Source: Tritonibacter scottomollicae | GTDB taxonomy: Bacteria; Pseudomonadota; Alphaproteobacteria; Rhodobacterales; Rhodobacteraceae | DNA: 64,000 nucleotides | Direction: 5' to 3' | Assembly (NCBI RefSeq): GCF_003003215.1 | Contig: NZ_PVUF01000001.1 | Location: 62,001 to 126,000 of the forward strand | Shown: positions 1 through 10,527 of the stretch, in pieces | Layout of the letters: every line of letters starts with the position of its first letter | Position numbering within the stretch: position 1 is the first letter of the stretch | Translations under genes and position numbers: made by a program | Notes under the pieces: generated by a model | Database searches by the model: none | Told to the model about the DNA's origin: nothing | The model's input: only the letters and a program-made list of their open reading frames with translations

Positions 1-438
1 CAGCCCGGGTTCGCGCGATAAAGTCACGCTTTTGACCTCGACATAGGCATCGGGCAGGCCGTCGCCACTCAGTAGGAAATCGATGCGGCTGTTCTCGCCA
101 TATTTCACTTCGGCCCGCAGGGAAGAGTAGGCGGCGAATTCTGCAATCTTGCCGACCTCCAACGCGGCCTTGAGGGCACGGTTCGGCACCGATGTATCGA
201 CACCGGTGAAATGCCCGTCCGCATGTTCCACCAGCCGCCAGCCGTATTTCAGCTTTTTCTTCGGGTCGTCGTTGGGTTCCAGCCAGATCCGCATGCCGGG
301 TTCTGCCAGTCCCATCATCGAGCCGGGGTTGGCGCAATGGGCGGTCACTTCGCGCCCGTCCTCCAGTCGGCAATCAGCCAGGAAGCGTTTGTAGCGTTTG
401 ATCAGCGTGGCGGGGATCAGGGGCGTTGGAAACTGCAT
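1..438 (-). CDS. sfsA: SfsA family protein, 5' part only (cut by window edge)
   Basis: The first 146 codons of a gene read leftward off the window. The translation begins MQFPTPLIPATLIKRYKRF and contains the SfsA landmarks CRLEDG, AHCANPGSMMG near residues 35-45, an acidic IDFLL segment, and YVEVKSVTL, which matches the nuclease-like core of the family. SfsA proteins are about 230-240 residues, so roughly the last third is missing. The family is linked to sugar fermentation stimulation in E. coli and has a restriction-endonuclease-like fold; its biochemical role is unsettled. It is divergent from the CinA-like gene, with a 144-base gap. The ATG at 436-438 has no strong Shine-Dalgarno sequence. 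Confidence 0.85.
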   Translation of the reverse strand, partial: MQFPTPLIPATLIKRYKRFLADCRLEDGREVTAHCANPGSMMGLAEPGMRIWLEPNDDPKKKLKYGWRLVEHADGHFTGVDTSVPNRALKAALEVGKIAEFAAYSSLRAEVKYGENSRIDFLLSGDGLPDAYVEVKSVTLSREPGL

Positions 439-582
439 GCCACCGGTCATGCGCCAGAAAGCGCCGCCTGTCAAAGCCGGGACCGTGCCGGGCGCGCGAA
501 CGTGGTTGCACCGGCTGTCGGGGAAGCTATCCTCTGGCGGAGCCTCGAAAAACACATCCGCATGAAATTCAGGAGACGCGCC

Positions 583-1305
583 ATGCCCAATCCCACCGCT
601 GCAATGCTTGTGATCGGGGATGAAATTCTGTCGGGGCGCACGCGCGACTCCAACATGTATTTTCTCGCCGGAGAATTGAACAAACTCGGCGTCGACCTGA
701 AGGAAGTGCGCGTGGTGAGCGATGAGGCCGATGCCATCGTGGCCGCGGTTACGGATCTGTCGAACGGCTATGACCATGTCTTCACATCCGGTGGTATCGG
801 CCCAACGCATGACGATATCACAGCCGATTGTATCGCCCGTGCCTTCGGGGTTGCGATCGACGTGCGAGCAGATGCCCGTGCCATTCTCGAGGAGCACTAT
901 GCCAAGACCGGTGCGGAGCTGAACGAGGCGCGTCTGCGCATGGCCCGTATCCCTGATGGTGCGACGCTGATCGACAATCCGGTGTCCCGCGCGCCCGGCT
1001 TCACGCTGAACAACGTGCATGTGATGGCAGGGGTGCCTGCGGTATTTCAGGCCATGGTGGCCACGGTCCTGGCGACACTGGCAGGGGGGCAGCCGCTTCT
1101 GAGCCAAACCCTCCGCGTGGACCGGGGCGAGGGCGAGATCGCGGCGATCCTGTCCGCGCTGGCCGAGAAATACAGCGACCTGTCGATCGGTTGTTATCCG
1201 TTCCAGATAAACGGAGCTTTTGGCGCCAATGTGGTGGTGCGCGGCACGGAGGGGGCGCGTTTGGATGCGGCGATGACCGAACTGGCACGGGATCTTGGCC
1301 TGTGA
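583..1305 (+). CDS. CinA N-terminal (MoCF-type) competence/damage-inducible protein A
   Basis: A 240-residue protein made of one molybdopterin-binding (MoCF/MogA-like) domain. The signature GDEILSGRTRDSN lies near residues 13-25 and FTSGGIGPTHDDIT near residues 67-80. This is the N-terminal half of CinA; the PncC nicotinamide-nucleotide amidase half is absent, which is common for stand-alone alphaproteobacterial homologues. The start at 583 is chosen because AGGAG lies seven bases upstream; the open frame extends further 5' but without family similarity. The stop overlaps the next gene's GTG start, so the two are probably translationally coupled. Confidence 0.85.
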   Translation: MPNPTAAMLVIGDEILSGRTRDSNMYFLAGELNKLGVDLKEVRVVSDEADAIVAAVTDLSNGYDHVFTSGGIGPTHDDITADCIARAFGVAIDVRADARAILEEHYAKTGAELNEARLRMARIPDGATLIDNPVSRAPGFTLNNVHVMAGVPAVFQAMVATVLATLAGGQPLLSQTLRVDRGEGEIAAILSALAEKYSDLSIGCYPFQINGAFGANVVVRGTEGARLDAAMTELARDLGL

Positions 1306-2030
1306 GCACCACTGCGGTGACCGATCCGAAGTATTATGACGTGGTGGAGGCGACATGGCCGTGTCTGCGCAAGGAAGAGCTGGGCGCCATCACCCTGCGC
1401 GTGGGGGCAGGCGGTGGCAGCCGCGTGTCGGCCGCAACTGCCGAGGCCGAGGTCAGCGACGACCAGATCGCCGAGGCAGAGGCCGCCATGCAGGCGCTCG
1501 ACCAGCCGCGCCTGTTCATGATCCGCGACGGGCAGGTCGATCTTGACGCTCAGCTGGATCGTCTCGGTTATGTGGTGGTGGATCCGGTGGTGCTTTGGAC
1601 CTGTGCGCCTTCTTTGCTGACGGATGTGCCGATCCCGCGTGTCACCACGTTTGATGTTTGGGAGCCTTTGGCGATCCAGCGCGAAATCTGGGAGACCGGC
1701 GGCATCGGCCCCGCGCGCCTGGCGGTGATGCATCGGGCCGTGGGGCCAAAGACGGCCTTGCTGGGACGCTGGGACGACAAGCCTGCGGGGGTGGCCTATG
1801 TCGGGCTGCACGGTGACATTGCCATGCTGCATGCGCTTGAGATCCTGCCGCATCAGCGCCGCAAGGGCATGGGCGTCTGGATGATGCGTCAGGCCGCCGT
1901 CTGGGCAGAACAGCACGGAGCGGCGGAACTTTCTGTTCTCTGCACGCGCGCCAATGTCGCTGCCAACGCGTTATACAGTGGCCTCGGCATGACGGAGGCC
2001 GGAGGCTATCACTATCGGATCAAACATTGA
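1302..2030 (+). CDS. GNAT family N-acetyltransferase
   Basis: A 242-residue protein starting at GTG 1302, overlapping the previous stop as GTGA. The C-terminal half has a GNAT core: AMLHALEILPHQRRKGMGVW (acetyl-CoA pyrophosphate-binding R/Q-x-x-G-x-G/A type loop), then LSVLCTRANVAANALYSGLGM, the usual beta-5/alpha-4 region ending in a Y-x-x-L-G-M motif. The N-terminal half is less conserved and probably a degenerate GNAT fold. The substrate cannot be predicted. It is 28 bases from the next gene and likely part of a short operon 583-3656. Confidence 0.8.
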   Translation: MSTTAVTDPKYYDVVEATWPCLRKEELGAITLRVGAGGGSRVSAATAEAEVSDDQIAEAEAAMQALDQPRLFMIRDGQVDLDAQLDRLGYVVVDPVVLWTCAPSLLTDVPIPRVTTFDVWEPLAIQREIWETGGIGPARLAVMHRAVGPKTALLGRWDDKPAGVAYVGLHGDIAMLHALEILPHQRRKGMGVWMMRQAAVWAEQHGAAELSVLCTRANVAANALYSGLGMTEAGGYHYRIKH

Positions 2031-2058
2031 CCAGCAGTCGCCGGAGGAGGGCGCCCGC

Positions 2059-2631
2059 ATGACACAGATAAAAGAACCCACCGCGCTCGACCTGCCGATG
2101 ACGGACCCGCTGCCACCTGAAACGCAGAAGTATTTCGACATCTGTCAGGATAAACTGGGCATGGTGCCCAATGTGCTGAAGGCGCATGCGTTTGACGTTG
2201 AAAAGCTCAATGCCTTTACCGCCATGTACAACGACCTGATGCTTGGCGACAGCAAGCTGACGAAGCTGGAGCGGGAAATGATTGCCGTCGTCGTCTCCTC
2301 CATCAACAAGTGCTTCTACTGTCTCGTCGCGCATGGGGCCGCGGTGCGACAATTGTCAGGCGATCCGCAGCTGGGCGAGATGCTGGTGATGAACTACCGC
2401 GTGGCGCCGCTGGATGCACGGCAGCGCGCGATGCTGGAATTTGCCGCAAAGATGACGCGCGCCAGTGCCGAGATCGAAGAGGCTGATCGCGAGGATTTGC
2501 GCGTCAACGGTTTCGATGATCGCGACATCTGGGATATCGCCAATGTGACGGGGTTTTTCAACATGACCAACCGTGTCGCCAGTGCCACCGCAATGGTGCC
2601 CAACGCTGAATACCACGGGCAGTTCCGTTGA
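2059..2631 (+). CDS. Peroxidase-related AhpD/carboxymuconolactone-decarboxylase-like protein
   Basis: A 190-residue single-domain protein of the AhpD-like fold. The catalytic-type motif NKCFYCLVAHG supplies the C-x-x-C pair and downstream His of alkylhydroperoxidase D-like enzymes, preceded by LTKLEREMIAVVVSS. It resembles the uncharacterised peroxidase-related enzyme subfamily, which is about 180-195 residues long. A role in peroxide or thiol redox chemistry is inferred from the family only. The start at 2059 has GGAGGAGGGCGCCCGC upstream, a good ribosome site. The stop overlaps the next gene's TTG start. Confidence 0.85.
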   Translation: MTQIKEPTALDLPMTDPLPPETQKYFDICQDKLGMVPNVLKAHAFDVEKLNAFTAMYNDLMLGDSKLTKLEREMIAVVVSSINKCFYCLVAHGAAVRQLSGDPQLGEMLVMNYRVAPLDARQRAMLEFAAKMTRASAEIEEADREDLRVNGFDDRDIWDIANVTGFFNMTNRVASATAMVPNAEYHGQFR

Positions 2632-3656
2632 GCCTGCGGCGGCTTCTCCCTGTTGCGCTGGCGCTTGGACTTGGTGGGCATGCGGCATTTGCTGCGCCTA
2701 TCCAGATCCCGCTGCCTGACGGCGAGGAGCTGCTGCGCGAACAGGAAACGCCACTTGATACGCTGCTTATTCCCACAGGACCTGTTGCCGGGGATGACGT
2801 GCCCGCCCGCGCGCTGGAAGGGCGCGTTTATCGGCGCAGCTGGCGGGTCAGTGGCGATTGGAGCACGCTGCAGGTTCTTGCGCCGATCCGGAGCGCGCTG
2901 CACGAACAGGGATTTGAAACCATCTACAGCTGCACGGCGCGTGCCTGCGGCGGGTTTGGATTTCGGTTTGGAATCGAGGTGATCCCTGCGCCGGACATGG
3001 CGGTGAACCTCTCGGATTATGAATTCCTGTCAGCCCAGCACCCGGACACAGGCGCTGCGGTGTCGTTATTGGCCTCCCGCACCGCCGGATCGGTCTATGT
3101 GCAGCTGTTGGAGCGGTATGACCCGGCACATCGCGTGCGTCCCCCCTCGCTTCCTGAGGCGTTGTCGTCGCCAGATGCCGAGAGTTCTGACGATGTGACA
3201 GATGGCAATACCGCCCTTTCGGCATCAGCAGAGCAGGCCCTGCTGATAGACGCCTTGAAGAAGGGCGGCAGCCTGTCTACCGGTGCGATCAAGGACCTGC
3301 TGGTGTTGCAGGGACATGTCCCGCTTCTGGATCTGGAGTTCGATACTGGCTCGACCCAGATGGGGGAAGGGCCGTTTGATACGCTGGAACAGCTGGCCAC
3401 ATTCATGCGCAGCAACCAGAGCGCCGTGATCCTGCTGGTGGGTCATACCGATACGGTTGGTGCGTTGGATGGAAACATCGCGATCTCACGACAACGGGCC
3501 GCCAGCGTGCGCGCGCGGCTGGTCTCCAAGTATGAGATTGCCGGGGATCGCATTCAGGTCGCCGGTGCCGGTTTTATGGCCCCGCTGGCACCCAACTCCA
3601 CCGAGGCTGGGCGGGAAATCAATCGCCGGGTGGAGGCGGTCCTGGTTCAGCCCTGA
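2628..3656 (+). CDS. Secreted OmpA-domain protein
   Basis: A 342-residue protein starting at TTG 2628 inside the preceding stop codon. The first 23 residues (MSLRRLLPVALALGLGGHAAFA) form a Sec signal peptide with cleavage expected after AFA. The middle region is unassigned. Residues about 225-342 form a peptidoglycan-binding OmpA-like domain with the LVGHTDTVG motif and the NRRVEAVL ending. It is predicted to be periplasmic or outer-membrane-associated and to contact peptidoglycan. It is the last gene of the 583-3656 cluster and converges on the LysE gene 15 bases downstream. Confidence 0.85.
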   Translation: MSLRRLLPVALALGLGGHAAFAAPIQIPLPDGEELLREQETPLDTLLIPTGPVAGDDVPARALEGRVYRRSWRVSGDWSTLQVLAPIRSALHEQGFETIYSCTARACGGFGFRFGIEVIPAPDMAVNLSDYEFLSAQHPDTGAAVSLLASRTAGSVYVQLLERYDPAHRVRPPSLPEALSSPDAESSDDVTDGNTALSASAEQALLIDALKKGGSLSTGAIKDLLVLQGHVPLLDLEFDTGSTQMGEGPFDTLEQLATFMRSNQSAVILLVGHTDTVGALDGNIAISRQRAASVRARLVSKYEIAGDRIQVAGAGFMAPLAPNSTEAGREINRRVEAVLVQP

Positions 3657-3671
3657 ACGCCCCCCCCGGTC

Positions 3672-4259
3672 TCAGGCCAACAGGATCCAGACCGCGACAC
3701 CAAACAGCATCAGGGCGAACCCTTTGTTCAGCAGTCGCGCTTGTCCGGGGCTTGAGAAGACGGTGGCAAGTTGATCGCCGACCAGCGTCCAGACTGTAAA
3801 TGCCAGCAAGTTATTGAGTGTGAAGACGGTGGTGATCAGGATGACCAGCCCAGCGTTCTCCCGATCCGAGGGCGGCAGGAACTGGGTGAACATCAGGGCG
3901 ATGATGACATAGGCTTTTGGATTGAGAAGCAGCAGCATCACCCCATCACCGAACCGGGCCGAGGACGCCGTTGTGGTCACACCGGTGTGGCTGGCCTTCA
4001 GGAACCGCCAGGCGATCCACAGTATATAGAGGCCACCCAACAGTTTCAGAGTGCCAAACACCGCTGGCGCCTGCGCGATGATCGTCAGGCTGCCAAAGCC
4101 GATCATCAGGGTGATGCCCCATGTTGCAAGGTGATATCCGGCCGAAGCCGCCAAGGTGCCACTCGCCCCAAACCGGGCTCCCGCCGCGGCAAAATACAGG
4201 TTGCCGGGACCGGGGCTATAGGCCAGCGGGAACAAGAACATCAGCAAGGCAAGTATCAT
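3672..4259 (-). CDS. LysE/RhtB family amino-acid exporter
   Basis: A 195-residue integral membrane protein with about six hydrophobic segments. The N-terminal motif PLAYSPGPGNLYFAAAGARF is the LysE/RhtB signature, followed by LLGGLYILWIAWRFLK and LLLLNPKAYVIIALMFTQFL. Family members export amino acids such as lysine, threonine or homoserine; the substrate here is unknown. The start at 4259 is chosen for the GAGGAGAG ribosome site and because family similarity begins there; an open frame upstream shows no similarity. It follows the LysR gene in the same direction but with a terminator between them. Confidence 0.85.
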   Translation of the reverse strand: MILALLMFLFPLAYSPGPGNLYFAAAGARFGASGTLAASAGYHLATWGITLMIGFGSLTIIAQAPAVFGTLKLLGGLYILWIAWRFLKASHTGVTTTASSARFGDGVMLLLLNPKAYVIIALMFTQFLPPSDRENAGLVILITTVFTLNNLLAFTVWTLVGDQLATVFSSPGQARLLNKGFALMLFGVAVWILLA

Positions 4260-4359
4260 GATGGCTCTCCTCGGGGGGCAGGATGTGAGCCCTAGAGATG
4301 CACGGCAATTCACTTCTATCGCGACCCGAAACCTGCGCATTGGAGGCACCCGACAGACG

Positions 4360-4389
4360 AAAAAGCCCCTCGCGGAAGGCGCAAGGGGC
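4360..4389 (-). terminator. Rho-independent terminator of the LysR gene
   Basis: On the minus strand GCCCCT pairs with AGGGGC around a GC-rich loop and is followed by five T residues. It lies about 60 bases after the LysR stop at 4450. Confidence 0.75.
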
Positions 4390-4449
4390 AGAACGTCTGG
4401 CAGGGCCGTGAATGGCTGTGGGGTCAGCGGGGCAGAGGCGGCGCCCGCC

Positions 4450-5355
4450 CTACCAGGTTTCCATGCCTTTCTGAGCAAAGGCATGGACGAGGAAATCGAT
4501 AAAGGCGCGCACCTTCGGTTGGGTGAAACGGCCCGGCGGGTAGACGGCATAGACGCCAAGGGTTTCGACCGGCAGCGTGGGCATGACATCTTCGATCAGC
4601 CCCTCGGCCTTGGCCTCGGCATAAAGATAGCTCGGCAGATAGGCGATCCCGAGACCGGAGATCGCCGCGTTCAGCAGCGATTGCCCGTCGTTGACCGACA
4701 GCCAGCCGGTGGAGCGCACCTGGCGCTTCTCGCCGGACGGGGCGGTCAGTTTCCAGACGTTGCCGCTGGACTGGTTAGAGTAATGCAGGAGCTTGTGTTC
4801 GTTGAGGTCGTCGATCTTCTGCGGGCGACCGTATTTCTCAAGGTATCCGGGCGAGGCCACCATCCGCTTGGTGGTCTCGGTCAGCTTGCGGGCCCGCAGG
4901 GAACTGTCTTCCAGCTCGCCAATGCGCAGCGCCATGTCGAACCCTTCGGAGATCAGCTCCACAAAACGGTTGTTCAGCACCATGTTGACGGTGATGTCGG
5001 GATAATCACCGAGAAACTCTGACAGCACCGGCGACAGGTGGTTGACGCCGAAATCGGTGGCGACCGAGATCCGCAACAGTCCCGAGGGCGCGGTTTGCAT
5101 GGAGGTCACCAGGGCATCCGCCTCGCCGGCATCGTTCAGCACCCGACGGGCGCGGTCGTAATAGGCCAGACCGATTTCGGTGGGCGACACGCGGCGCGTG
5201 GTCCGGTTCAGGAGACGCGCGCCAAGGCGGGCCTCGAGGCTGGACACATGTTTGGAAACCGCCGACTTGGAGATGCCCATCCTCTTGGCGGCGTCGGTGA
5301 AGCCACCTTGATCCACCACATTGGCAAAGGCTTCCATCTCGGTCAGTCGGTCCAT
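4450..5355 (-). CDS. LysR family transcriptional regulator
   Basis: A 301-residue regulator. Residues 1-60 form the LysR winged helix (MDRLTEMEAFANVVDQGGFT, AAKRMGISKSAVSKHVSSLE, RLLNRTTRR); residues about 90-295 are the LysR substrate-binding domain, close to the AaeR/DmlR-type subgroup. The start at 5355 is preferred over an upstream ATG at 5376 because GAGGA precedes it at suitable spacing and the family starts with MDRL. It is divergent from the NIPSNAP/monooxygenase pair across a 210-base gap, which suggests it regulates that pair. Its inducer is unknown. Confidence 0.88.
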   Translation of the reverse strand: MDRLTEMEAFANVVDQGGFTDAAKRMGISKSAVSKHVSSLEARLGARLLNRTTRRVSPTEIGLAYYDRARRVLNDAGEADALVTSMQTAPSGLLRISVATDFGVNHLSPVLSEFLGDYPDITVNMVLNNRFVELISEGFDMALRIGELEDSSLRARKLTETTKRMVASPGYLEKYGRPQKIDDLNEHKLLHYSNQSSGNVWKLTAPSGEKRQVRSTGWLSVNDGQSLLNAAISGLGIAYLPSYLYAEAKAEGLIEDVMPTLPVETLGVYAVYPPGRFTQPKVRAFIDFLVHAFAQKGMETW

Positions 5356-5565
5356 TTCACAATCCTCGTCGCACATTCTGTCTTGCGTCCTTCCTGCGGG
5401 GGAATTCGGGCAAGAACGGGGCGGGCTTGGGATAATTGCAGGGTTTTCGCCGGATCGTTCAGGCTGGGGAAACAAGCGATGTGCAACAGTTCGCTCCACA
5501 CCGAAGCCTTGTGCGATGTGGCCGGGGTATCAGGAGAGGTCATTGAAAACACGAGGACTCCTGCC

Positions 5566-5898
5566 ATGCTGACCTGCATCATCCGCTACCAGATCGACCC
5601 CACGAAACAGGCGCAGTTCCGCCAGTATGCGCAGACCTGGGGGCAGGCCATTCCCCGCAATGGTGCAGACCTGATCGGCTATTTCGCCCCGCATGAGGGC
5701 TCCTCGACACTGGCCTATGGCATCTATTCGATACCGTCTCTGGCCGAATATGAAGCTTATCGCGCGCGTTTGGCAGCCGATCCGCTGGGGCGGCAGAACT
5801 ATGAATTTGCCCAAGCTGAAAAGTTCATTTTGCGTGAAGACCGCAGCTGGCTCAAACTGGCCTCGGCACCCCATGGCACCACAGGAGAGGCACAGTGA
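5566..5898 (+). CDS. NIPSNAP family small protein
   Basis: A 110-residue dimeric alpha/beta-barrel (ferredoxin-like) protein of the NIPSNAP family: MLTCIIRYQIDPTKQAQF at the start, YFAPHEGSSTLAYGIYSI in the middle and EYEAYRARLAADP at the end. The molecular role of bacterial NIPSNAP proteins is not established. The start at 5566 is set by the upstream CGAGGA and by family similarity. The stop overlaps the next gene (GTGA), giving a two-gene operon divergent from LysR. Pairing with an ABM-fold monooxygenase suggests joint handling of an aromatic or quinone-like compound, which is inference only. Confidence 0.78.
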   Translation: MLTCIIRYQIDPTKQAQFRQYAQTWGQAIPRNGADLIGYFAPHEGSSTLAYGIYSIPSLAEYEAYRARLAADPLGRQNYEFAQAEKFILREDRSWLKLASAPHGTTGEAQ

Positions 5899-6242
5899 TT
5901 GCAGTCATATTCGAAGTCATTCCGGCGGAGGGCAAACAGGACGCCTATCTGGAACACGCCGCCGCGCTCAGGCCGCTGTTCGAGGTTATGGAAGGGTTCA
6001 TTTCGGTGGAGCGGTTCCAGAGCCTGACCACACCGGGAAAGCTGCTGTCGCTGTCGTTCTGGGAAGATGAGGACGCATTGGCGCGCTGGCGGCAGCTGGA
6101 GAAGCATCGCGCGGCACAGAGCAAGGGGCGCGACGGCTATTTTGCCGACTACCGCCTTCGGGTTGCCGGCGTGATGCGTGACTATGGCATGACGGAGCGC
6201 GCGCAGGCTCCGGCAGACAGTCGCGCCCTGCATGACAGCTGA
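5895..6242 (+). CDS. Antibiotic biosynthesis monooxygenase (ABM) domain protein
   Basis: A 115-residue protein with a GTG start at 5895 overlapping the NIPSNAP stop. The sequence follows the ABM/dimeric alpha-beta-barrel pattern: VIFEVIPAEGKQDAYLEHAA, then GFISVERFQSLTTPGKLLSL and SFWEDEDALARWRQLEKHRA, ending in a YRLRVAGVMRDYGM strand. ABM proteins include cofactor-free monooxygenases acting on quinones or polyketides; many are uncharacterised. It is coupled to the upstream NIPSNAP gene and probably controlled by the divergent LysR protein. Confidence 0.82.
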   Translation: MIAVIFEVIPAEGKQDAYLEHAAALRPLFEVMEGFISVERFQSLTTPGKLLSLSFWEDEDALARWRQLEKHRAAQSKGRDGYFADYRLRVAGVMRDYGMTERAQAPADSRALHDS

Positions 6243-6296
6243 AAGGTGGTCGGTAGACCTCCCGCCAGTCGGGGTTACATTCAAATGCCACCCTCC

Positions 6297-6330
6297 TGTT
6301 GGGCCGCGCAGCGCGCCTGCGGCGCGCTGC
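6297..6330. repeat. Intergenic palindromic repeat (TGTTGGGCC type)
   Basis: TGTTGGGCC is followed by a perfect 10-bp inverted repeat, GCAGCGCGCC/GGCGCGCTGC (6308-6317 and 6321-6330). It is a member of the dispersed family described under findings. The gap 6243-6611 holds no gene; it also contains GGCCGCA/TGCGGCC near 6384, the hairpin at 6454, and a reversed GGCCCAACG core near 6525-6534. Confidence 0.7.
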
Positions 6331-6453
6331 AGTTGCGGGTCGCGCCAACGGTGCGGCTGAGACCTGACCGGCGCCGGGTCAAGGGCCGCATCTGCGGCCG
6401 TGCCGCAGGCACGGTTTATCCTTGAGGCGACAGAGGTCTCGTAAACTGGAAAA

Positions 6454-6487
6454 GGCGCTTCAGGAGCAGATCTGCCCCTGAAGCGCC
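6454..6487. repeat. Intergenic hairpin with GCAGATCTGC centre
   Basis: A perfect 11-bp inverted repeat, GGCGCTTCAGG (6454-6464) and CCTGAAGCGCC (6477-6487), around a loop containing AGCAGATCTGCC. It shares layout and central sequence with the hairpin at 42454-42485. It could act as a weak terminator, with GTTTTCC following about ten bases later. Confidence 0.65.
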
Positions 6488-6611
6488 TCTCAGTGGGTTT
6501 TCCTGCATCGCGCAGCGATGCCCGGCCCAACGCCGCCAGCCGGTCCCGGCAAAGCCGGGGCAGGCGCGGGGGCGGGAGCCCCACCGGCCGTATTGCTGCG
6601 ATCTTTCCGGC

Positions 6612-7172
6612 TCAGGCGGCCTTTCGCTCGTGACGACCTTCTTCGACCTCTTCGACAATCTTCGCCACAAAGGCGTCGAGATCGTCGGGTTGACGGCTGG
6701 TTACAATACCTGCGTCCGCCACCACTTCGGCATCCTGCCATTTCGCGCCTGCGTTGACGATATCGGTCTTGATCGACCCGTAAGAGGTCATATCGCGCCC
6801 TTTTACGATCCCGGCTTCTGCCAGTACCCAAGGCGCGTGGCAGACTGCGGCGATCACTTTACCTTCATTGTGGAAATCCTTGACCCGCTTGATCACATCC
6901 GCCTCGACCCGCAACAGGTCGGGATTGATCTGGCCACCTGGAATGACCAGCGCGTCGTAGTCGAAGGTATTGGCGTCCGCTATCTTCAGGTCGGCTTCGG
7001 CCTCACCCTTCCAGTCCAGGCCTTCCCAGCCCTTGACCGGCTTGCCGTCCAGGGTGGCGACATGGACCGTGGCGCCCTTGGCGCGCAGCTGGTCGCGCGG
7101 CACTTCAAGCTCGGATTTCTCAAAACCATGCGTCGAAATGATGAGGATTTTTGCGTCGGAAATCTTTGGCAT
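6612..7172 (-). CDS. DJ-1/PfpI family protein (type 1 glutamine amidotransferase-like)
   Basis: A 186-residue protein of the PfpI/YhbO subgroup. It has YDALVIPGGQINPD near residues 75-88 and the nucleophile elbow IAAVCHAPWVLAEAG, where the Cys is followed by His as in YhbO/PfpI. The family includes proposed proteases and glyoxalase/deglycase enzymes in oxidative and carbonyl stress; the exact activity is debated. The start at 7172 has AAAGGA seven bases upstream. It is transcribed in the same direction as fadH but separated from it by a putative terminator, so it is probably its own unit. Confidence 0.88.
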   Translation of the reverse strand: MPKISDAKILIISTHGFEKSELEVPRDQLRAKGATVHVATLDGKPVKGWEGLDWKGEAEADLKIADANTFDYDALVIPGGQINPDLLRVEADVIKRVKDFHNEGKVIAAVCHAPWVLAEAGIVKGRDMTSYGSIKTDIVNAGAKWQDAEVVADAGIVTSRQPDDLDAFVAKIVEEVEEGRHERKAA

Positions 7173-7227
7173 GTCGTGTCCTTTCCTATCTGCGTTGAGA
7201 TCGCGTCACCGCGGTCTCGTCACCCAG

Positions 7228-7262
7228 AAAACGAAGCCCCGCCCAGATTGTTCCGGACGGGG
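7228..7262 (-). terminator. Probable terminator after fadH
   Basis: On the minus strand CCCCGTCC pairs with GGGCGGGG (one G-U) and is followed by CTTCGTTTTC. It lies 35 bases past the fadH stop. The T-run is imperfect. Confidence 0.5.
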
Positions 7263-7296
7263 TCGATTTCAGATCGGCTGACGCGACGTGAAGCGA

Positions 7297-9453
<2,157 letters not shown>

Positions 9454-9494
9454 CTAAGGTGGCGACACCTGGATCAACGCGGAGCCCGCATCTG

Positions 9495-10001
9495 ATGAGC
9501 AAGACGCCCCCTAAAGCCTTCAGCGCCGCGCAGATTGCCGCGCTGCCCTATCGCCCCAATGTCGGCGTGATGCTGATCAATGGCGCGGGCGATGTTTGGG
9601 TCGGGCAACGCATGGACCGGCACAAGGAGGCTTGGCAAATGCCTCAGGGGGGCATCGACAAGGGCGAAGATGCCCGCGCCGCCGCCCTGCGCGAGCTGGA
9701 AGAGGAAACCGGCGTCACGCCCGATCTGGTGGAGATCATCGCCGAAAGCGACGGCTGGTTGCCCTATGATCTGCCGCAAGAGGTGGTGCCGCATTTCTGG
9801 GGCGGCAAATACCGTGGTCAGGAACAGAAATGGTACCTGATGCGCTTTGTCGGGCAGGACGCACAGATCAACATTCAAACCGACGATCCCGAATTCTCCG
9901 CCTGGTGCTGGCAGCCGGTCGCTGAGCTGGTGGAAAAGGTCGTCCCCTTCAAGCGAGAGGTCTATGCCCGTGTGGTCGAGGAATTCAAAGCGCATCTCTG
10001 A
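9495..10001 (+). CDS. rppH: RNA pyrophosphohydrolase RppH
   Basis: A 168-residue Nudix hydrolase. [12 protein letters not shown] is followed by [20 protein letters not shown] and LEEETG, a canonical Nudix box with the RppH-type [25 protein letters not shown] is the downstream RppH signature. RppH removes pyrophosphate from 5' triphosphate mRNA ends and so starts decay. The start at 9495 is chosen because family similarity begins with MSKTPP and GGAG lies about ten bases upstream. The 3' end overlaps the following gene by 38 bases in another frame. Confidence 0.92.
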   Translation: MSKTPPKAFSAAQIAALPYRPNVGVMLINGAGDVWVGQRMDRHKEAWQMPQGGIDKGEDARAAALRELEEETGVTPDLVEIIAESDGWLPYDLPQEVVPHFWGGKYRGQEQKWYLMRFVGQDAQINIQTDDPEFSAWCWQPVAELVEKVVPFKREVYARVVEEFKAHL

Positions 10002-10524
10002 GGCGCTGCTGTCGGGTGCGCTGGCCCTGCTCTGTGCCACGCAGGCACAGGCGCTCAGTTGTCTGCCGATGGGGCCCGGGGACGTCTACCGGATCGTCTC
10101 CAAGAGCGAGGACCCCTTCGTGATCATCGAGGGTCGTGTCACGTTCGACGAGGCGCTTTTGCCGACATATTCCGAGGCGGCCCCGCAGGCGACCAAACAG
10201 CCGGTCGAAATTCCGGCGCAGGTTTCCGGGCTGATGCTAGGGGATCGCATGTTTGACCAGCCGGTTGAGGGCGAAATCACCCTAGAGGCGCATTGCCTGG
10301 GCCCCTGGTGTGGCGCGTTGGTCTCAGACGCGCGCTACCTGTTCTTCGCTCGCCAGCAGGAGGGCCGGGTGGTGGCGGTGGTCGAACCCTGCGGCGGGTT
10401 CTTCTTTGATGCGGAAGATGGCAGCGCTGGCGATACCGTGCTGCAATGCCATCGGGGCCGGGCCTGTCCGTCGAAACTGCCCGATACCCTGGAGGGCGCG
10501 CAGCAGGTGCCCGCCCTCGATTAG
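9964..10524 (+). CDS. Secreted Cys-containing protein of unknown function
   Basis: A 186-residue open frame whose N-terminus ([20 protein letters not shown], then [10 protein letters not shown]) is a convincing Sec signal peptide, cleaving before [10 protein letters not shown]. The mature part carries six cysteines, including CLGPWCG and VEPCGGFFF, suggesting disulfides in the periplasm. I do not recognise the family. If the ATG at 9964 is used, the first 38 bases overlap rppH; a GTG at 9970 is also possible. Reading past rppH in the same direction suggests co-transcription. A stop immediately before the convergent transporter gene leaves a 3-base gap. Confidence 0.72.
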   Translation: MPVWSRNSKRISEALLSGALALLCATQAQALSCLPMGPGDVYRIVSKSEDPFVIIEGRVTFDEALLPTYSEAAPQATKQPVEIPAQVSGLMLGDRMFDQPVEGEITLEAHCLGPWCGALVSDARYLFFARQQEGRVVAVVEPCGGFFFDAEDGSAGDTVLQCHRGRACPSKLPDTLEGAQQVPALD

Positions 10525-10527
10525 AGT

